NCBI GenBank assembly: GCA_018857735.1
Contig: JABMCL010002912.1
Span: 80,001-144,000 of the forward strand
Reading direction: 5' to 3'
Source: Alviniconcha marisindica
Taxonomy: Eukaryota > Mollusca > Gastropoda > Provannidae
Length of the DNA stretch: 64,000 bases
Below the pieces are notes generated by a model. That model was given only the letters and a program-made list of their open reading frames with translations. It ran no database searches and had not been told where the DNA came from. The position numbers and the translations under genes are program-made. Below are positions 1-11,621 of this stretch, piece after piece (position 1 is the stretch's first letter; each line of letters opens with the position of its first letter).

Positions 1-1760
1 AGACAATCTGAAAATTACATGTTTTAAACCTTCTCCCACTCTCTCTCTCAGCCATATATATCACAGTATCAACATACACCAGATCATTTAGTCAGTTATT
101 TACCCCCTCCACTCCCCACCCCACCCCCACCCGGCCATCCCCATTTTCGTTTATTTTGTTTTTGTTTTGTTTTGTTCAGTTGCTACGTTTGGTTTGTTTT
201 GTTCATTTTGCCATTGTAAATGTGTATGTTATTGTATTTTCATTGATAGTTAACACTTACATAAACATATTGCTTTTGTATTTCTTACACTTGTTATTTG
301 TTGAATTTATGTTTACGATGTATGAATAAACTTTGTTTAAACCAAAAGAATCGTGTCGCTGTACATCATGCCGCCGGGTAAACTAGTAGTTCGAGGAAGC
401 GCGTCGCACATAGCCTAATTATAATAATAATGGATACTTAGAGCGCATAACCCGCAAAGGCCTTAAGCGCTTACACAGTCTTTAGCATTCAAAATTCAAC
501 GCATACAACACGAACGCGCACTGACTGACGCAAACGCGCGCGTGCGTACGCACACCCACGCACACACACACTGGAAGGGACTGCATGGGAGAAAATTCTG
601 AGCCATGTCAGTGAGAGAACTGCAGTGTCGGGTGCGGAAGAGGAACATCAAATTTTTCCAGACAACAGGGATAGAGGCTGAACGGACGGCAATGGCCTTT
701 ACTGAACTTCCAGTCTTCCACGGAATATAATTTTATTGGTTCCAGCATGGCTTATCATCACCAGTGTTTGCATCTGCACGAGGGTTCGAGTCCTCTTAGT
801 AGAGCCGAATTTATATCGCCCTCTGACGACTAACACACCGTGGTTGCGTCGGTATAATTCAAAAGTGATTCCCCAGTCGTTTCAGCACATTATTATGTTG
901 TCAGTCTCACTCTGAGGGTTTTCTCCGCATATTACAATTACTGCCCGCTCCTTTCTTATGAACTAGTTCATTCGCCCGTCTCTGTTCACGATTTCGGCAA
1001 AATCACATTCAAGCGGACAATGAAACGTTAAAAAAAACGCCACAACACGGCAGCAATTAAGCCGGCCTGTAAATGTTCGTCTTATTTTCTGTATATGCTA
1101 TATTCTGCATCTTTTTATAAGCGCACTGTGCGTCAGCGTTAGGTAGAGGCTAACGAACAATATAAATGTCGGTAATGATTTTAACTTTGCAGTAACGTAT
1201 TCACTAGTCATTCTGATGTCGCATCAGTTCAGTCAGTTTAGGCTAAACTTTGAAACATATCGAACTCACAGGCCGACTACTTGACTGGGCGTAAAACATC
1301 AAATTACTTACTTACTTTCTACAACTATTTGTAAAAGTCCAGAAACACCGTAAGAACCATGCACAGTTTGTTGTTAGTTTATTACTCAACTTGATGATCC
1401 CTGTTACACCAGTTATATTGTTTTGATTTGGTTTACGGTTTTCTGCGCGCCACACGAACAGGCTTCACATCATCAAGCACCCACTTTATCGGATACATAA
1501 TTTATAAGGCCGGAATGTGTGCAGACTGCCATTTTTAGCAAAGTAAACCAATACAATTTTAGCCGTCTAAATATGGGTGTTGGGGGGGGGGGGGGGGGGG
1601 GGAGCTGAAACAGAAACAAATTCACAATCATGTAAAGGGCTGAAGCCGCTTTGATTGTTATTCAATGATAACTGAATAGTTATTGTGTGGAAGAAGTTCT
1701 CTGTCTGAGCTGTGCATTGCGTTTCTATTGGCAGAGAGCGTAGTTTCATTGGGAGTGATC
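1..1760. other. Intergenic region, no recognised gene
   Basis: I see no convincing coding exon here. The first 350 bases are T-rich and carry an AATAAA at 325-330 that could be the polyadenylation signal of a plus-strand gene or retroelement ending near the window edge. Bases 420-480 (AATAATAAT, then GGATACTTAGAGCGC and a GCGCTTACA end) look like a fragment of an interspersed element; similar AATAATAAT-headed pieces occur near 10404, 11742 and 25432. A perfect pol III B-box-like GGTTCGAGTCC lies near 783-793 without a good A box. A run of 21 G occupies 1582-1602. Confidence 0.5.
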
Positions 1761-1986
1761 ACTGACTTGCCGCGATTGCAGGGGCCGCTGTTTTCTAGAA
1801 ACTGCGTGGGGTGGTGGAAGGGAGCTGTTCCCGAGAAATGGCGGCCCAGAATGAGGTTAAAAAAGAGTGGTCACTGAAATGCCGCGACTTGCAGGGGCCT
1901 CTGTTTTCTAGAAACTGCGCGGGGTGGTGGAAGGGAGCTGTTCCCGAGAAATGGCGGCCCAGAATGAGGTTAAAAAAAAAAAAAAA
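1761..1986 (+). repeat. Two-copy 113-bp tandem duplication containing ATGGCGGCC
   Basis: Two near-identical copies about 113 bp apart share the segments GGGGCC..CTGTTTTCTAGAAACTGCG and GGGAGCTGTTCCCGAGAAATGGCGGCC. Each ends in CAGAATGAGGTTAAAA, and the second copy runs into about 18 A. Each copy has an ATG in a strong initiation context (1838 and 1951) opening a frame that starts MAAQNE. This may be a duplicated first exon or promoter of an unlocated gene, but no downstream exon can be joined to it. An AATAAA lies at 2325-2330. Confidence 0.6.
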
Positions 1987-2479
1987 AAAAGTGCAACTGA
2001 TTTTTGTCTCTTCAGTCTTTTTTGAAGGAGGTAAATTGAACAGTGAGTGGTTTAGAATATCGGGTCGACAAATAATTCACCCTGGGAAAAATCTGGGTAG
2101 TGTCGTCCAGTGCACCATGATTCGACAACGCTTTTGTTTTGGCCATGACTGATCAGTCTTTTCTCTGCGGTTTCTCGTTGTTTTTGTTTTGGAAATGCGT
2201 ACGATTTTTGTTGCTGCTTTGCTTCTTTTTGTTGTATGCACTTGTATTTTATGTTTAATGCCGTGTCACTTACCAGAAGTTCTTTCATTGATGTTCTTTC
2301 ATGTATCCCCACTGGGGTTTCTGAAATAAACTAGTACTTGACTGGACCTGACTTGACTACCGCCGTGTCAATGCCGGCTGCGCGTTTGCCTGCGTGCGTT
2401 TGCTCTGAAAACTTAGTTAAACAAACCAAGGTAACCCCCCTCCCCCCCCCTGAAAAACAACAACTGCTAACTACTTACC

Positions 2480-2510
<31 letters not shown>

Positions 2511-3399
2511 AGGCTACACACACACGGCTGACACACGGTGCACGCACACACTGACACACACACACTATGACTCACACGCACACACGCACGCACGCACGGC
2601 GCCGGCCGCACCGGGCTGACACACTGACACTCAGGCCCGGGGACTGCATGGTAGCACCCCCCCCCCCCCCCCCCACACACACACACCGTGAATGGGACTA
2701 CGTGGGACTGAGCGGCCGCACTTACAATGGCCCTATCCGAGTATCAGTGGCCACGCACACCTGTATCACTGCGGAAAGGCATCATGCGAAGGTACCAAAG
2801 CAGCAAAACACTGGCGAAAAACCAGTAAGTAAACATGGTGCTTAACGTCCACAGAAACCATAAGGCCTATTAGGGACGGGAAGAAAAACCAGGCGAGCTG
2901 TCCCTAGTAGTAGTACCAAAATCTCAATGAAAGATTATATCACCGGGAGAGATAGTTTAAAGATCGTCTGCTTAAACAAAATCAATACGCATGCGCACAG
3001 GCACTGTTTCCGTATTCGCAGGTCACGGCAGTTTATGTAGCCATGGTTGATGTTGAGCAAGATGTAGCTGTTGCAACATCGGAGACTCCAAATGCGTTTT
3101 GGTGATTAGATGCACGGTCTTTCCCCCTTTCCTTTTGAGTGCTACAAAAACTATGCTCCAGCGTGACCGCTGACTTTTCACCGGAATAGCATGTGCCCTC
3201 ACTAGCTCTACCATTTGTACAAAGGTAACATGTGAAACTGGTTAGATCAGTAGATGTAGAGATGTCAAATTTTTTCTTCTTTCGTTTAAGAGCCGGGCCT
3301 CCTTGGACGTTATTGGCTGTGGTAGTGATGGTCTTTCCTGTAGCCGCTTGGGTGCCACTTAAAAAAAAACAAATGGTTAAATGGATTAGAAATATTGAC
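1987..3399. other. Intergenic with poly(C)/CA tracts and a SINE tail fragment
   Basis: No gene is recognised. Two poly(C) tracts (2478-2496 and 2657-2674) each run straight into a CA repeat, with CACACG-rich sequence between them. Bases 2826-2885 are, on the minus strand, the same 3' end as the SINE at 6342-6658 (shared GGTTTCTGTGGACGTTAAGC and ACCATGTTTAC), so they are a truncated copy of that family in reverse orientation. Confidence 0.5.
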
Positions 3400-4372
3400 A
3401 GGGAGCTGGGTTCATGGGCATGGGGCTGTGGGAGTTGGCTGCAGGGTGTGGAGGCTGTCGCCAAGCTGGTTCCGGAATGACTGGAGTGAAGTTGCTGAGG
3501 TGATGGCAGTCGGAAGATGGTTCCAGTCTCTTATGGTGTAGGGAAAGAAGGAGTTAAACAGGACAGGATGGTGGGTATGCTCCTGGTGTAGACGCTGTGC
3601 TCCTCTTGTCCTGGGGTCTGTGTCTTGGCAGAATCCGACGAGGTTGATGTTGACCAACCCGCTGCTGATCCAGTACAGAATCTAGAGTCGGTTGTGGAGC
3701 ATGCATTGCTCAAGGCTGTTGTATTTCAGAATGTCGAGCAGCGATTGTACAGTACCAGGTGTCTAGTCTCTGAAGTTGTTGCCGCACAGGGCTGTACCTT
3801 TTGAAGCAGCTGGGCATCTTTCTGCTTGTAGAGGTCCCAGACAGTTGTACTCTAGTGTAGGGTGTAGTGTACCACAGTGATGTAGGTGGCAGACCTGACC
3901 TTGGCGGTGCAGTCTCTGAAGTTCCTCTGGAAGAAGCCCACAGTCCTGTTTCCTTTGCTTACACTTACAGTTACATCATCTTAGCATGGTTTGTCCTGGA
4001 GAGATCATCTGGAATTGTTACCCCTAGTAGGTATTTGCTGGAGCTCACCACCATTTGCTGTTAAGTGTTATTTATGGAGTTGGTAGGTCGTCGGGAGTAC
4101 ACTCTTTTGTTTGCTTGGTGAGATTTGGATGGTGGTGCACTAGCTGGGGTTGAAGGTCATATGCCAAGTGTTCTCCCAATCTTCCAAGTGCTGTAGATCA
4201 TGTGGCAGCAGTTCCGGGTTGTACTGGTTGCAGATTTTCCTGTAGAGGAGGCTGTCATCTGCAAACGGTCTGACGTTGGAAGGTTTGACTGCATCAGGAA
4301 AATCGTTGATGTAAGCCAGGAACAGAAGAGGTCCCCAAACTGTACTTTGGGGTCCACCAGACAGGGATGAGT
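3400..4372 (-). mobile_element. 5'-truncated non-LTR retrotransposon (Jockey/CR1-like), RT and C-terminus
   Basis: Read on the minus strand with several frame changes, this stretch encodes in order: a GPLLFLAYINDF-like segment (about 4340-4300), the reverse-transcriptase catalytic box FADDSLLYRKI (about 4270), the DLQHLEDWENTWHM thumb segment, a TVWDLYKQKD motif (about 3840), and the terminal FFPYTIRDWNHLPTAI motif (about 3530). That order is the standard layout of the 3' half of ORF2 in Jockey/CR1-type LINEs. The endonuclease and N-terminal RT are missing and stops and frameshifts interrupt it, so it is a dead 5'-truncated copy. A related relic lies at 56940-57470. Confidence 0.85.
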
Positions 4373-4619
4373 GTCAACAGCTGAAATTCACTCTATCTGT
4401 GTTTACACACATGCACATCAGTGTGGCATTGCACAAAAGGTCCACATTTAGCCTCAACTGTTTTGTTCTTTGTTTCTGTGTGTGTGTGTGTGTGTGTCTG
4501 TACACATGTATGCGTGTTGTGTCACATCCAGCTACCTACTTACGGACACACAGCATTGTGCAACTGAGAAACTGAGTGGACCACGTATTTAGCCCCAAAA
4601 ATCTTTTGTCCATGATTGC

Positions 4620-4658
<39 letters not shown>

Positions 4659-4709
4659 CATCTGTGGGTAGCTGGATGTCACACACACGCAAGCATGCAC
4701 ACACGCACA

Positions 4710-4769
<60 letters not shown>

Positions 4770-4985
4770 TGACCCACTGAATGTATTGAGATGATCATTT
4801 ACACATTTAGTTTAATCATAGTGAAAAGAAAAATGGGTGGTGGTGTGGATTAGGAGTTAATGTAATGCATGTATCCTCTTGTTTCAGATATTATACAGTG
4901 TTCCAGACAACTTCTGACTTTCTCCTTCTTCATAGGATTTGCACGGTAATGAGTGAAAGGACAGTTCTAGATGTGCGCATACATA

Positions 4986-5043
<58 letters not shown>

Positions 5044-5099
5044 TATATATATCAATTTGGTGTTAATGTAGATAGATGAAGTAAGATTAAGAATGCACA

Positions 5100-5159
<60 letters not shown>

Positions 5160-5250
5160 CATGCACACATGCACACCCCCCACCCCCCACCCCACACACA
5201 CACACAGCCACACATACGCATACACACACACACACCACTGACACACACAC

Positions 5251-5303
<53 letters not shown>

Positions 5304-5586
5304 CAATACTGAGATGCCCACCACCCACACATGCACCTGTATATATATAGTGAAAACTGGGTATTGACACTAGCGATGGTGACTAGCAGAACTTCTGTAT
5401 TAAGATGATGATGTATCCAGCTTAATCTATTAGTATTACAGTTACTAATGCTTATTGTATTACAATTTTGCGCGTAGACATGGCTGCAGGTATGGCCACA
5501 GTCTCTGGTAAAGCCATGGTTTGGGGGATACCAGAGACTTGTTACAACATAAGACATCATAAGTATTTTGTGTTCACTGCTTTCAG
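4373..5586. repeat. Dense microsatellites: (CA)n/(TG)n and three (TA)n tracts
   Basis: The region holds (TG)n near 4478-4498 and 4619-4654, (CA)n near 4710-4767, long (TA)n tracts at about 4989-5053, 5102-5154 and 5254-5297, and CCCCCCACCCC/CA sequence at 5170-5240. ORFs across it are repeat artefacts (poly-CV, TH and YI). The last part (5350-5586) is plain intron-like or 5' flanking sequence ending in the acceptor TGCTTTCAG at 5586 that precedes the raftlin start codon. Confidence 0.85.
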
Positions 5587-5612
5587 GCTTAGATCGATAA
5601 ATTTAAAAAAAG

Positions 5613-8600
5613 ATGGGTGCCAGTGGATCAAAGTCCAAGGGGCAGGTGATGTCCACCAATCCACTGCCAGTTCAGCCACAGGAACCACCGTACCCTGGAC
5701 CTCCTGCACAGTACCAGTTTGTGAACACGCAGGTGAGATAGAAAAACATAAATTATCACTCTTCCCACCTCCTGCCACAGCATAGTATAAGAAAAGCGAC
5801 ATGTCAGTTTTAAAATGTCCTAAATTGTCTACACAGCTGCCTTCCTTGGGGCTTTATTTCTTACAACTAATATGGTTCAAACACTGTTCAGTTCAGACAA
5901 GGGAATTGAAAAAGCGATTATGAATGAAACTGGATGATCAGTAAATGCACAGACTGTGAGGCTAAAACACTGAATATCACAAAAAGCTTTTTGGTCTCTG
6001 CGTTGTTCCCTTCCCCACTGTCTCCCCCATTCCAACTACCCCTCTCTCTATTGTTGTCGGCTTACTTGGCAGACTATAACAGTATAAGTGAGATTTTGTT
6101 TCAGCTCACATTGCTTGAGAGGGGAAGTTTGTGTGTGTGTGTGTGTGTGTGTTGGGAGTGGGGGGTTCCAAATTTTTCCAGGGGAAAATTCCTGTTGGCT
6201 CAGCAAAGCATGGAAGTATGCCCTGATGACCCACCCAACCACCAGAGAAAAAGAGACTGATAGCGAAAAATATAATTAAAGTTGTGAAAAAAAGGTTGGA
6301 GACAGAGCTTTATTAATGACTTTATTGTTTATGCTTCTCATGTGAGCCGGTTTGGCCTAGCGGTATGGCGTTAGGCTGGTAAGCGGAAGGACCTCGGTTC
6401 GATACCGCTTCGGCTCTCCTTTCTCTTCAAAAAGGTTGTGGTTTGTGGATACTGGCTTGTGACTTTGCCTATCACTTCCTACTGAAACATTAAAATGGCT
6501 CTCATCGCTGCCCATCTTAATGCAGAAATTCTGGTGGTGACAGTGTAGCAATAGGTATATAATCTCCCTCTCCCCCAACCTCCATACCCCTTTCCCCCCA
6601 GTTCTCCCCGTCCCTAATAAGCCGTACGGTTTCTGTGGACGTTAAGCACCATGTTTACTTTATGCTTCTCATTCTTGTCTTTTCAGTCATAATCTACAGG
6701 ACATTTTGTAGCCAGTATAAGTTGCGTGCAGTTTTCTTCTTTATTTTTTACACTGTTACAGGTGATGATTGGCACCCAGCTAACTTTCAGCTTCACTCAT
6801 TCTCCAATGGTTACCAGCAACATTGAAGCATATTATCCTGCTCTTGCTTCCCAGTATGCCCAGGGCTATCGTCTCTTGTCTTTTTATCGCATCCCAGGAC
6901 AACAGCAGCAGCAGGGGTTGTTCAGCACAACGGTAGCTGTGGGATTTCAGGTAGGTAATTAGGTTTACTCCAGATTCATGAGGCTCTCATTGTTAGCACA
7001 ATCAGTTTTGGGTACAAAACTTTAGCTATACGCACCAAGTAAAATCAAGTGAATGTTTTGTCAGTACTTATTAGTGACCATGTTCTTTGTTTCTGCAGGG
7101 CATGTACTGTCAGTGGTTCTTAGTGACCATGTTCTTTGTTTTCCCAGGGCATCTTTTGCCGTTACCCTGATGTCCCACGGAGAGAAAACTGGCAGCTGCG
7201 CATTGAGAAATCAGTGATCCAGACGCAGCGCATGTTCACAGGGATCATCACTTTCCGTCGTGACCAAGGTGTGGTGTCTGACACGAGCCACATCTTGGAG
7301 AGTATTGCACGCAACACACAGGATGGTGGTCGCCTCGTCTGCATCGAAATGACTGGACAGCAGCAGCAGCACAATATGGGCATGGCAATGCAGGGCTTCT
7401 CGCCGAGTGAGTTTGATATAATAGTAATAACGAAAATTTGTAAATCGTCTACCTCAAGGCTCAAAGCACTGGAAGAAAGATAACATAACACATATCATGT
7501 ACATCAAGATGGAAAATGTTAACTGCAGTTTAACAAAAGCTAACACATAACGTACACATCAACAAGAGTTCAGGCATAACTATGTGCAAGATGCATGCAC
7601 ACGCACATACACAAACACACACACATGCACGCAGGCAGGCAGGCCCACACATGCACGCGCGTGCACACACACACACACGCATGTACATATGCATGCAGGC
7701 AGGCAGGCACACATATGCAAGCGTGCACACACACACACACACACCTGCATGCAGGCAGGCAGGCAGGCACACATATGCATGCACACATTTGCGCATGCAC
7801 ACATTCACACATGCATGTGCATGCAAGCACACATACACATACATACACACACACAGACTGACAGGGGTGAAGGGCAATGTTGTTTAACTGAATGTTGTTT
7901 AACTGAAATATTACTGAGTATATGCATGACATGTGCTATGGAGGGGGAGGGGCTGAAGACAGAGAGCAGGGGCAAGCATACAAGTGGCCTAAGATTGATT
8001 TACTTGTCCAATGCAGTAAAACATAATGAAGAGCAATGTTTCAGCAGTTGTCATTGGGAAACATTGCTCCAAATACATTTACAGTTATACTAAATGTAAT
8101 ATATGATAAGAATGCTTGTGATAATAATGATGATCTGCAGTATTTTGTTCATGCTCACAAATAAAATCTGACAGTACCTCATGGAAATCAGATGGGGGAG
8201 CAAAGGGGAATGGTGTGGGGGTTGGGATGGTTTTAATGGGAAACCAATTCTCTAGCCATGTGTCCTGGTGAACTGACGGCAGCATTTTAATATAGGTATG
8301 ACTTGGAGGCCTTCAGTTTGATACCAAAAGTCGTATGATGTGTGTGTACCTGTGTGTGTGTGTTTAGTCTGTGCAGCATTAATTTGCTTTAATCTTTTGT
8401 TTCACAATGCAGGTTCCATACTGTGAAAACAAAGATGGCAAAGCAGGGTGTAGATGGGATGTAACAGTAGGTTTGAGTTGTTCACATCTGTACATCTGTA
8501 AGTCTTGCTTGTGTAGGTGTCACAAAATGCAAACTCTCTGCCCATCTGACCTAATTAGATACTTGATACTGAATGCCCAATAAGTGTGTAAGTCACTTCA

Positions 8601-10575
8601 AGATGAGGCATATCTGTGTTTGAAGAAAACTTGAGGAAAAAAAAGGGGGGCCGGGGGAAGAGAGAGAGAGAGAGAAGAAGGTCACCATCTGTAAGCTTGT
8701 TATGTTACTTCTGGGAATTGTTTGATCAACAAATGAAGGCTCAACACGCAAGGGAGTTAATTAGCACTCAAAATATGTAACATAAGTACAACAACAAAGA
8801 CCTGAGTCACCTAAGGTAACACTCACCTGGCATGCATGTAAATACAAGGTACACAGACTCTACCAGAGGTACATCCTTCTTCAACAAATGAAGGGAATTG
8901 ATAGCACTTGACAGATGCCACACAGCAACATAGACCTGAATCACCTGTGGTATTTGTGACCTGGCATGTGGGTAAATACAAGGTACATAAACTCCACCAA
9001 AAGTACAAGAAGTCAAATCCTCAACATGGGAATTGTTGCATAAAATGACAAACCCTCTGATCTTGGATTGTGTTTCTTTACATTCTGTCAGTATTTTTGT
9101 TTTCTCTGTACAGAAGTTCTTTACATGTACCTTCTGGGTGTTTTCATCTTGGTTTGCAGTGATGGGAGTGGATCTGTTCTTTGAAGTGCCAGACACACCA
9201 ATGCCAGAACGTTACGTCTACAACAGTGTGTCTGTGCCAATTTTGGTAACAGTGCAGATGGGTTTTAGGCCAGTTCCCCGCGTGCACTGTGACTGGATAG
9301 GCGTGTTGGCCAACAACCTAAACCAAGGCTGGCGGCTGATAGAAGTCTTCATGGACATGACATCTCACACAAGGGTACATGCACTGTGGTATTGGGATTT
9401 TGAAAGGGGCTACATAGGGTTCACATTAACCTGTAATTTCTGGTATTTTACTGGATAAGATAACCAACAAAATCAGCAATCGGTCAGATGCACTGGCTGT
9501 TATTTTGTATGAGCGGTTCTAAAAACAACAACAAAAAACACAGCACAGTGAGAGAGTGCGTGTGGCATGCGTGCGTGTGTGCATGCATGCATGTGTGTGT
9601 GCATGCATGTGTGTATGCGTGTGTGTGTGTTAGGCAGGGAAGGGAGCTGGGTGTTTACTAGTACAGCTCTAGCAGTAGTATGGACAGCCGTCTCTCTGAT
9701 TGGTTACAGTGATTGTCTGACCAGTTTTCATGAACCATTTTTGCCACCTTGTAGATGTCACACCAGTTTTGGAAAATGTCTAGCACAATCACTGGAACCC
9801 CCAATGAAAGGTCACCCTGACGAGGCCAGTCTTTTGTTAAGACCACTTTTTTTTTTAAACCTTCCCTTCATACTTCCATGTAAATAAACACCTGATCGAC
9901 CATGTCTCTTTTAAGACCACTTTTTCTGAAACCTTCCCTTCATAATTCCATGTAAATAAACACCTGATCGACCATGCCTCTTTTTAAGACCACTTTTTTT
10001 ACAAACCTTCCCTTCATACTTCCATGTAAATAAACACCTGATCGACCATGTCTCTTTTAAGACCACTTTTTCTGAAACCTTCCCTTCATAATTCCATGTA
10101 AATAAACACCTGATCGACCATGCCTCTTTTTGAGACCACTTTTTCTGAAACCTTCCCTTCATAATTCCATGTAAATAAACACCTGATCGACCATGCCTCT
10201 TTTAAGACCACCTTTTCTGAAACCTTCCCTTCATAATTCCATGTAAATAAACACCTGATCGACCTTGCCTCTTTTTAAGACCACTTTTTCTGAAACCTTC
10301 CCTTCATAATTCCATGTAAATGAACCCATGACCAAGGCTCATTGGAGACCCCTTTGCTTTAGCTTTATTGTTATCTTAAGGAGGGGTTCCTTTGTTCCAC
10401 TTAATAATGAAAATAATAATAGACTACTTATGGTGCCCTATTTCATAAGGGCCCAGAGCACTTACAAAGGCCTGTGGATGCAGGCATATCATCACACACA
10501 CACGTCCACACATGCACACACACACGCACACATGCAGGCCCGTATGCCCGCCTGCACAGGCACACACAGATGCAT

Positions 10576-10660
<85 letters not shown>

Positions 10661-11621
10661 TACTGGTGATGGGTTGGTAGAATGAGAAGAGAAAAGAAGG
10701 GGGGAAAAAAGAGAGAAAAAACACATGACAGATCAGTATGCAGAAGAGAAGAGGTGGGTTTTCAGTTTTGACTCAAAAGAAGAGAGTAAAGAAGAATGCC
10801 TGACAGATAGAGGAAGAGAGTTCTAGATCACAGGTCTGATGTGTTGAAAGGATCTCTCTCCCAGGGTCCTCCTGCTCATCTTCAGAACATGGAAGATCCA
10901 AGTATCTGAGGCTGAGCGAAGAAGGGTTGTAAACAAATAATATGAGCAGAAATTTGGGTGGGTGTGCCAGAAGTGTTTTTCTGACATGGGATGTGTAATT
11001 GTAGACAGGCAAGTGGACTAAGGTAGTTAAACACAATGCATGGAACAGTTTGCAAAAACTGTGATTTTGGTCATGTTCCCGTGTGGTTTGAGTTTTGGTT
11101 TATCATTTTCTATATAAAAGTTTGGATTCGTGTTTTGACTTGGAGTGAGGTATTTTACTTGCTAGGTTTCCGAAGATGCTGATCATTGCTTTATTTTTCA
11201 GGCACAGGGTTTTGGAGGACAAGTCAACCTCAACTCCATGTGGTTCTTTGAGAAACCAGCATCACGCATGAATGACCCCACTCCAATGTACCAAGGCACA
11301 GTTGTGGACCATGAGATCAAAATCAAGGCTGGTTTTGGTGGAACCCATACCACGGCCAACTGGGAGCCATTGATTCAGGAAATGGGAAACAAGGGCTGGG
11401 AACTGGCCTGCATCTTGGAGACCCCAGAAACTCATCTTTCTGGCATGACGACATTTGTGATGAAATGTAAACTGTTTTTCCAGCGGCCTCTCTTGCCGCA
11501 GATGGGAGCGGTTGCTCCTGGGCCAGTTCCTCCATCCTATGAGGCAGTGGTTGGAGGCCAGGGGGCGCCACTTCCAGCAGGGTTCCAGGTTCCTCCAGCC
11601 CCAGAAAAAATGGGGAATTGA
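5613..11621 (+). CDS. RFTN: Raftlin family protein (5 coding exons, 400 aa)
   Basis: Raftlins are acylated proteins of the inner plasma-membrane leaflet and lipid rafts, linked to receptor signalling and endocytosis. Exons: 5613-5732, 6762-6950, 7148-7406, 9160-9374, 11202-11621. All junctions are GT-AG and the phases agree. The start MGASGSKSK fits N-myristoylation (Gly2, Ser6) with a basic patch; unlike vertebrate raftlin, as I remember it, no palmitoylatable Cys3 is present. Recognised family segments are QYAQGYRLLSFYR (exon 2), PRVHCDWIGVLANNLNQGWRL (exon 4) and GWELACILETP followed by LFFQRPLLPQ (exon 5). The C-terminal tail is Pro-rich. An acceptor at 5586 and an in-frame stop before the ATG show an unlocated noncoding 5' exon. 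Intron 1 carries a SINE, intron 2 a duplicated acceptor, and intron 4 a 72-bp minisatellite. Whether it is orthologous to RFTN1 or RFTN2 cannot be decided here. Confidence 0.87.
6342..6658 (+). mobile_element. tRNA-derived SINE with 14-bp target-site duplication
   Basis: The element sits in raftlin intron 1, about 100 bp before exon 2. The tRNA-like head starts GAGCCGG at 6344 and has a perfect A box TGGCCTAGCGG (6353-6363) and B box GGTTCGATACC (6396-6406). The terminal CGGCTC pairs with the 5' GAGCCG, but the anticodon stem does not form, so it is not a functional tRNA. The body ends ..GGACGTTAAGCACCATGTTTAC. It is flanked by the direct repeat TTTATGCTTCTCAT at 6328-6341 and 6659-6672, the signature of a target-primed insertion. 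Another copy's 3' end lies reversed at 2826-2885. Confidence 0.85.
7059..7156 (+). repeat. 49-bp tandem duplication of the exon 3 splice acceptor
   Basis: Two adjacent copies share GTCAGT..TTAGTGACCATGTTCTTTGTTT and CAGGGCAT. The first contains the acceptor TTTCTGCAG ending at 7098, the second TTTTCCCAG ending at 7147. The reading frame of the raftlin family supports the second. Using the first would add 49 nt and shift the frame. Confidence 0.8.
7590..7862. repeat. Compound CA and (GCAG)n microsatellite in raftlin intron 3
   Basis: Alternating CACACA and GCAGGCAGGCAGG blocks recur three times (near 7632, 7695 and 7751), each separated by ATGCATGC and CACACATATGCA. Long ORFs on both strands here come only from the repeat. 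Confidence 0.85.
8755..9030 (-). repeat. Interspersed repeat family, two tandem copies
   Basis: Two diverged copies of about 140 bp each contain ACCTGAGTCACC..GTAAC or its variant, CACCTGGCATG, GTAAATACAAGGTACA and an ACTC.ACCA end. The same block occurs at 47690-47835 in the same orientation and at about 16255-16400 in the opposite orientation (TGGTGGAGTTTATGTA..CCAGGTGAGTGTTAC..AACTCAGATCTTTGTTGCTG). It lacks a recognisable pol III promoter and coding potential, so it may be a MITE or LINE-tail fragment of unknown family. Confidence 0.6.
9834..10323 (+). repeat. 72-bp minisatellite, about 6.5 copies, with AATAAA in each unit
   Basis: The units repeat at 72-74 bp (CCTGATCGACC at 9891, 9963, 10037, 10109, 10182 and 10254). 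The unit reads AAGACCACTTTTTCTGAAAC, CTTCCCTTCATAATTCCATG, then TAAATAAACACCTGATCGAC. Copies are highly similar, so expansion is recent. It lies in raftlin intron 4 and every full unit carries a sense-strand AATAAA. The open frame on the minus strand is a by-product of the repeat. Confidence 0.9.
10404..11040 (+). repeat. Interspersed element with embedded (CA)n
   Basis: It begins AATAATAATAGACTACTTATGG and continues with GCCCAGAGCACTTACAAAGG, a (CA)n tract at 10577-10657, then GAGGTGGGTTTTCAGTTTTG and a purine-rich GAAGAGAGT block ending about 11040. The head (AATAATAAT plus a gene-less AAAGC..TTACA core) resembles the segments at 420-480 and 11742-11800, so I treat it as a non-autonomous interspersed repeat nested in raftlin intron 4. 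Its family is not recognised. Confidence 0.45.

Noticed and set aside
4536..5350. Long ORFs on both strands in CA/TG/TA tracts
   Set aside because: Translations are pure CVCV, THTH or YIYI; dinucleotide repeats without stop codons explain them. The same applies to ORFs at 7580-7890, 10424-10726, 19403-19698, 43608-43865, 44977-45390, 46742-46961, 48237-48362, 51384-51547 and 60187-60424.
6344..6416. Functional tRNA gene
   Set aside because: The A and B boxes are perfect and the acceptor ends pair, but no 5-bp anticodon stem with a 7-nt loop can be formed and the unit continues into a SINE body bounded by target duplications.
9834..10323. CRISPR array or tandem-repeat protein gene
   Set aside because: The units are head-to-tail with no unique spacers, lie in an intron of an animal gene, and the minus-strand ORF covers only part of the array.
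10328..10669. 113-codon ORF starting MTKAHWRPLCFSFIV
   Set aside because: It starts in unique intron sequence but runs into (CA)n; no conserved motif, and it lies inside an interspersed repeat.
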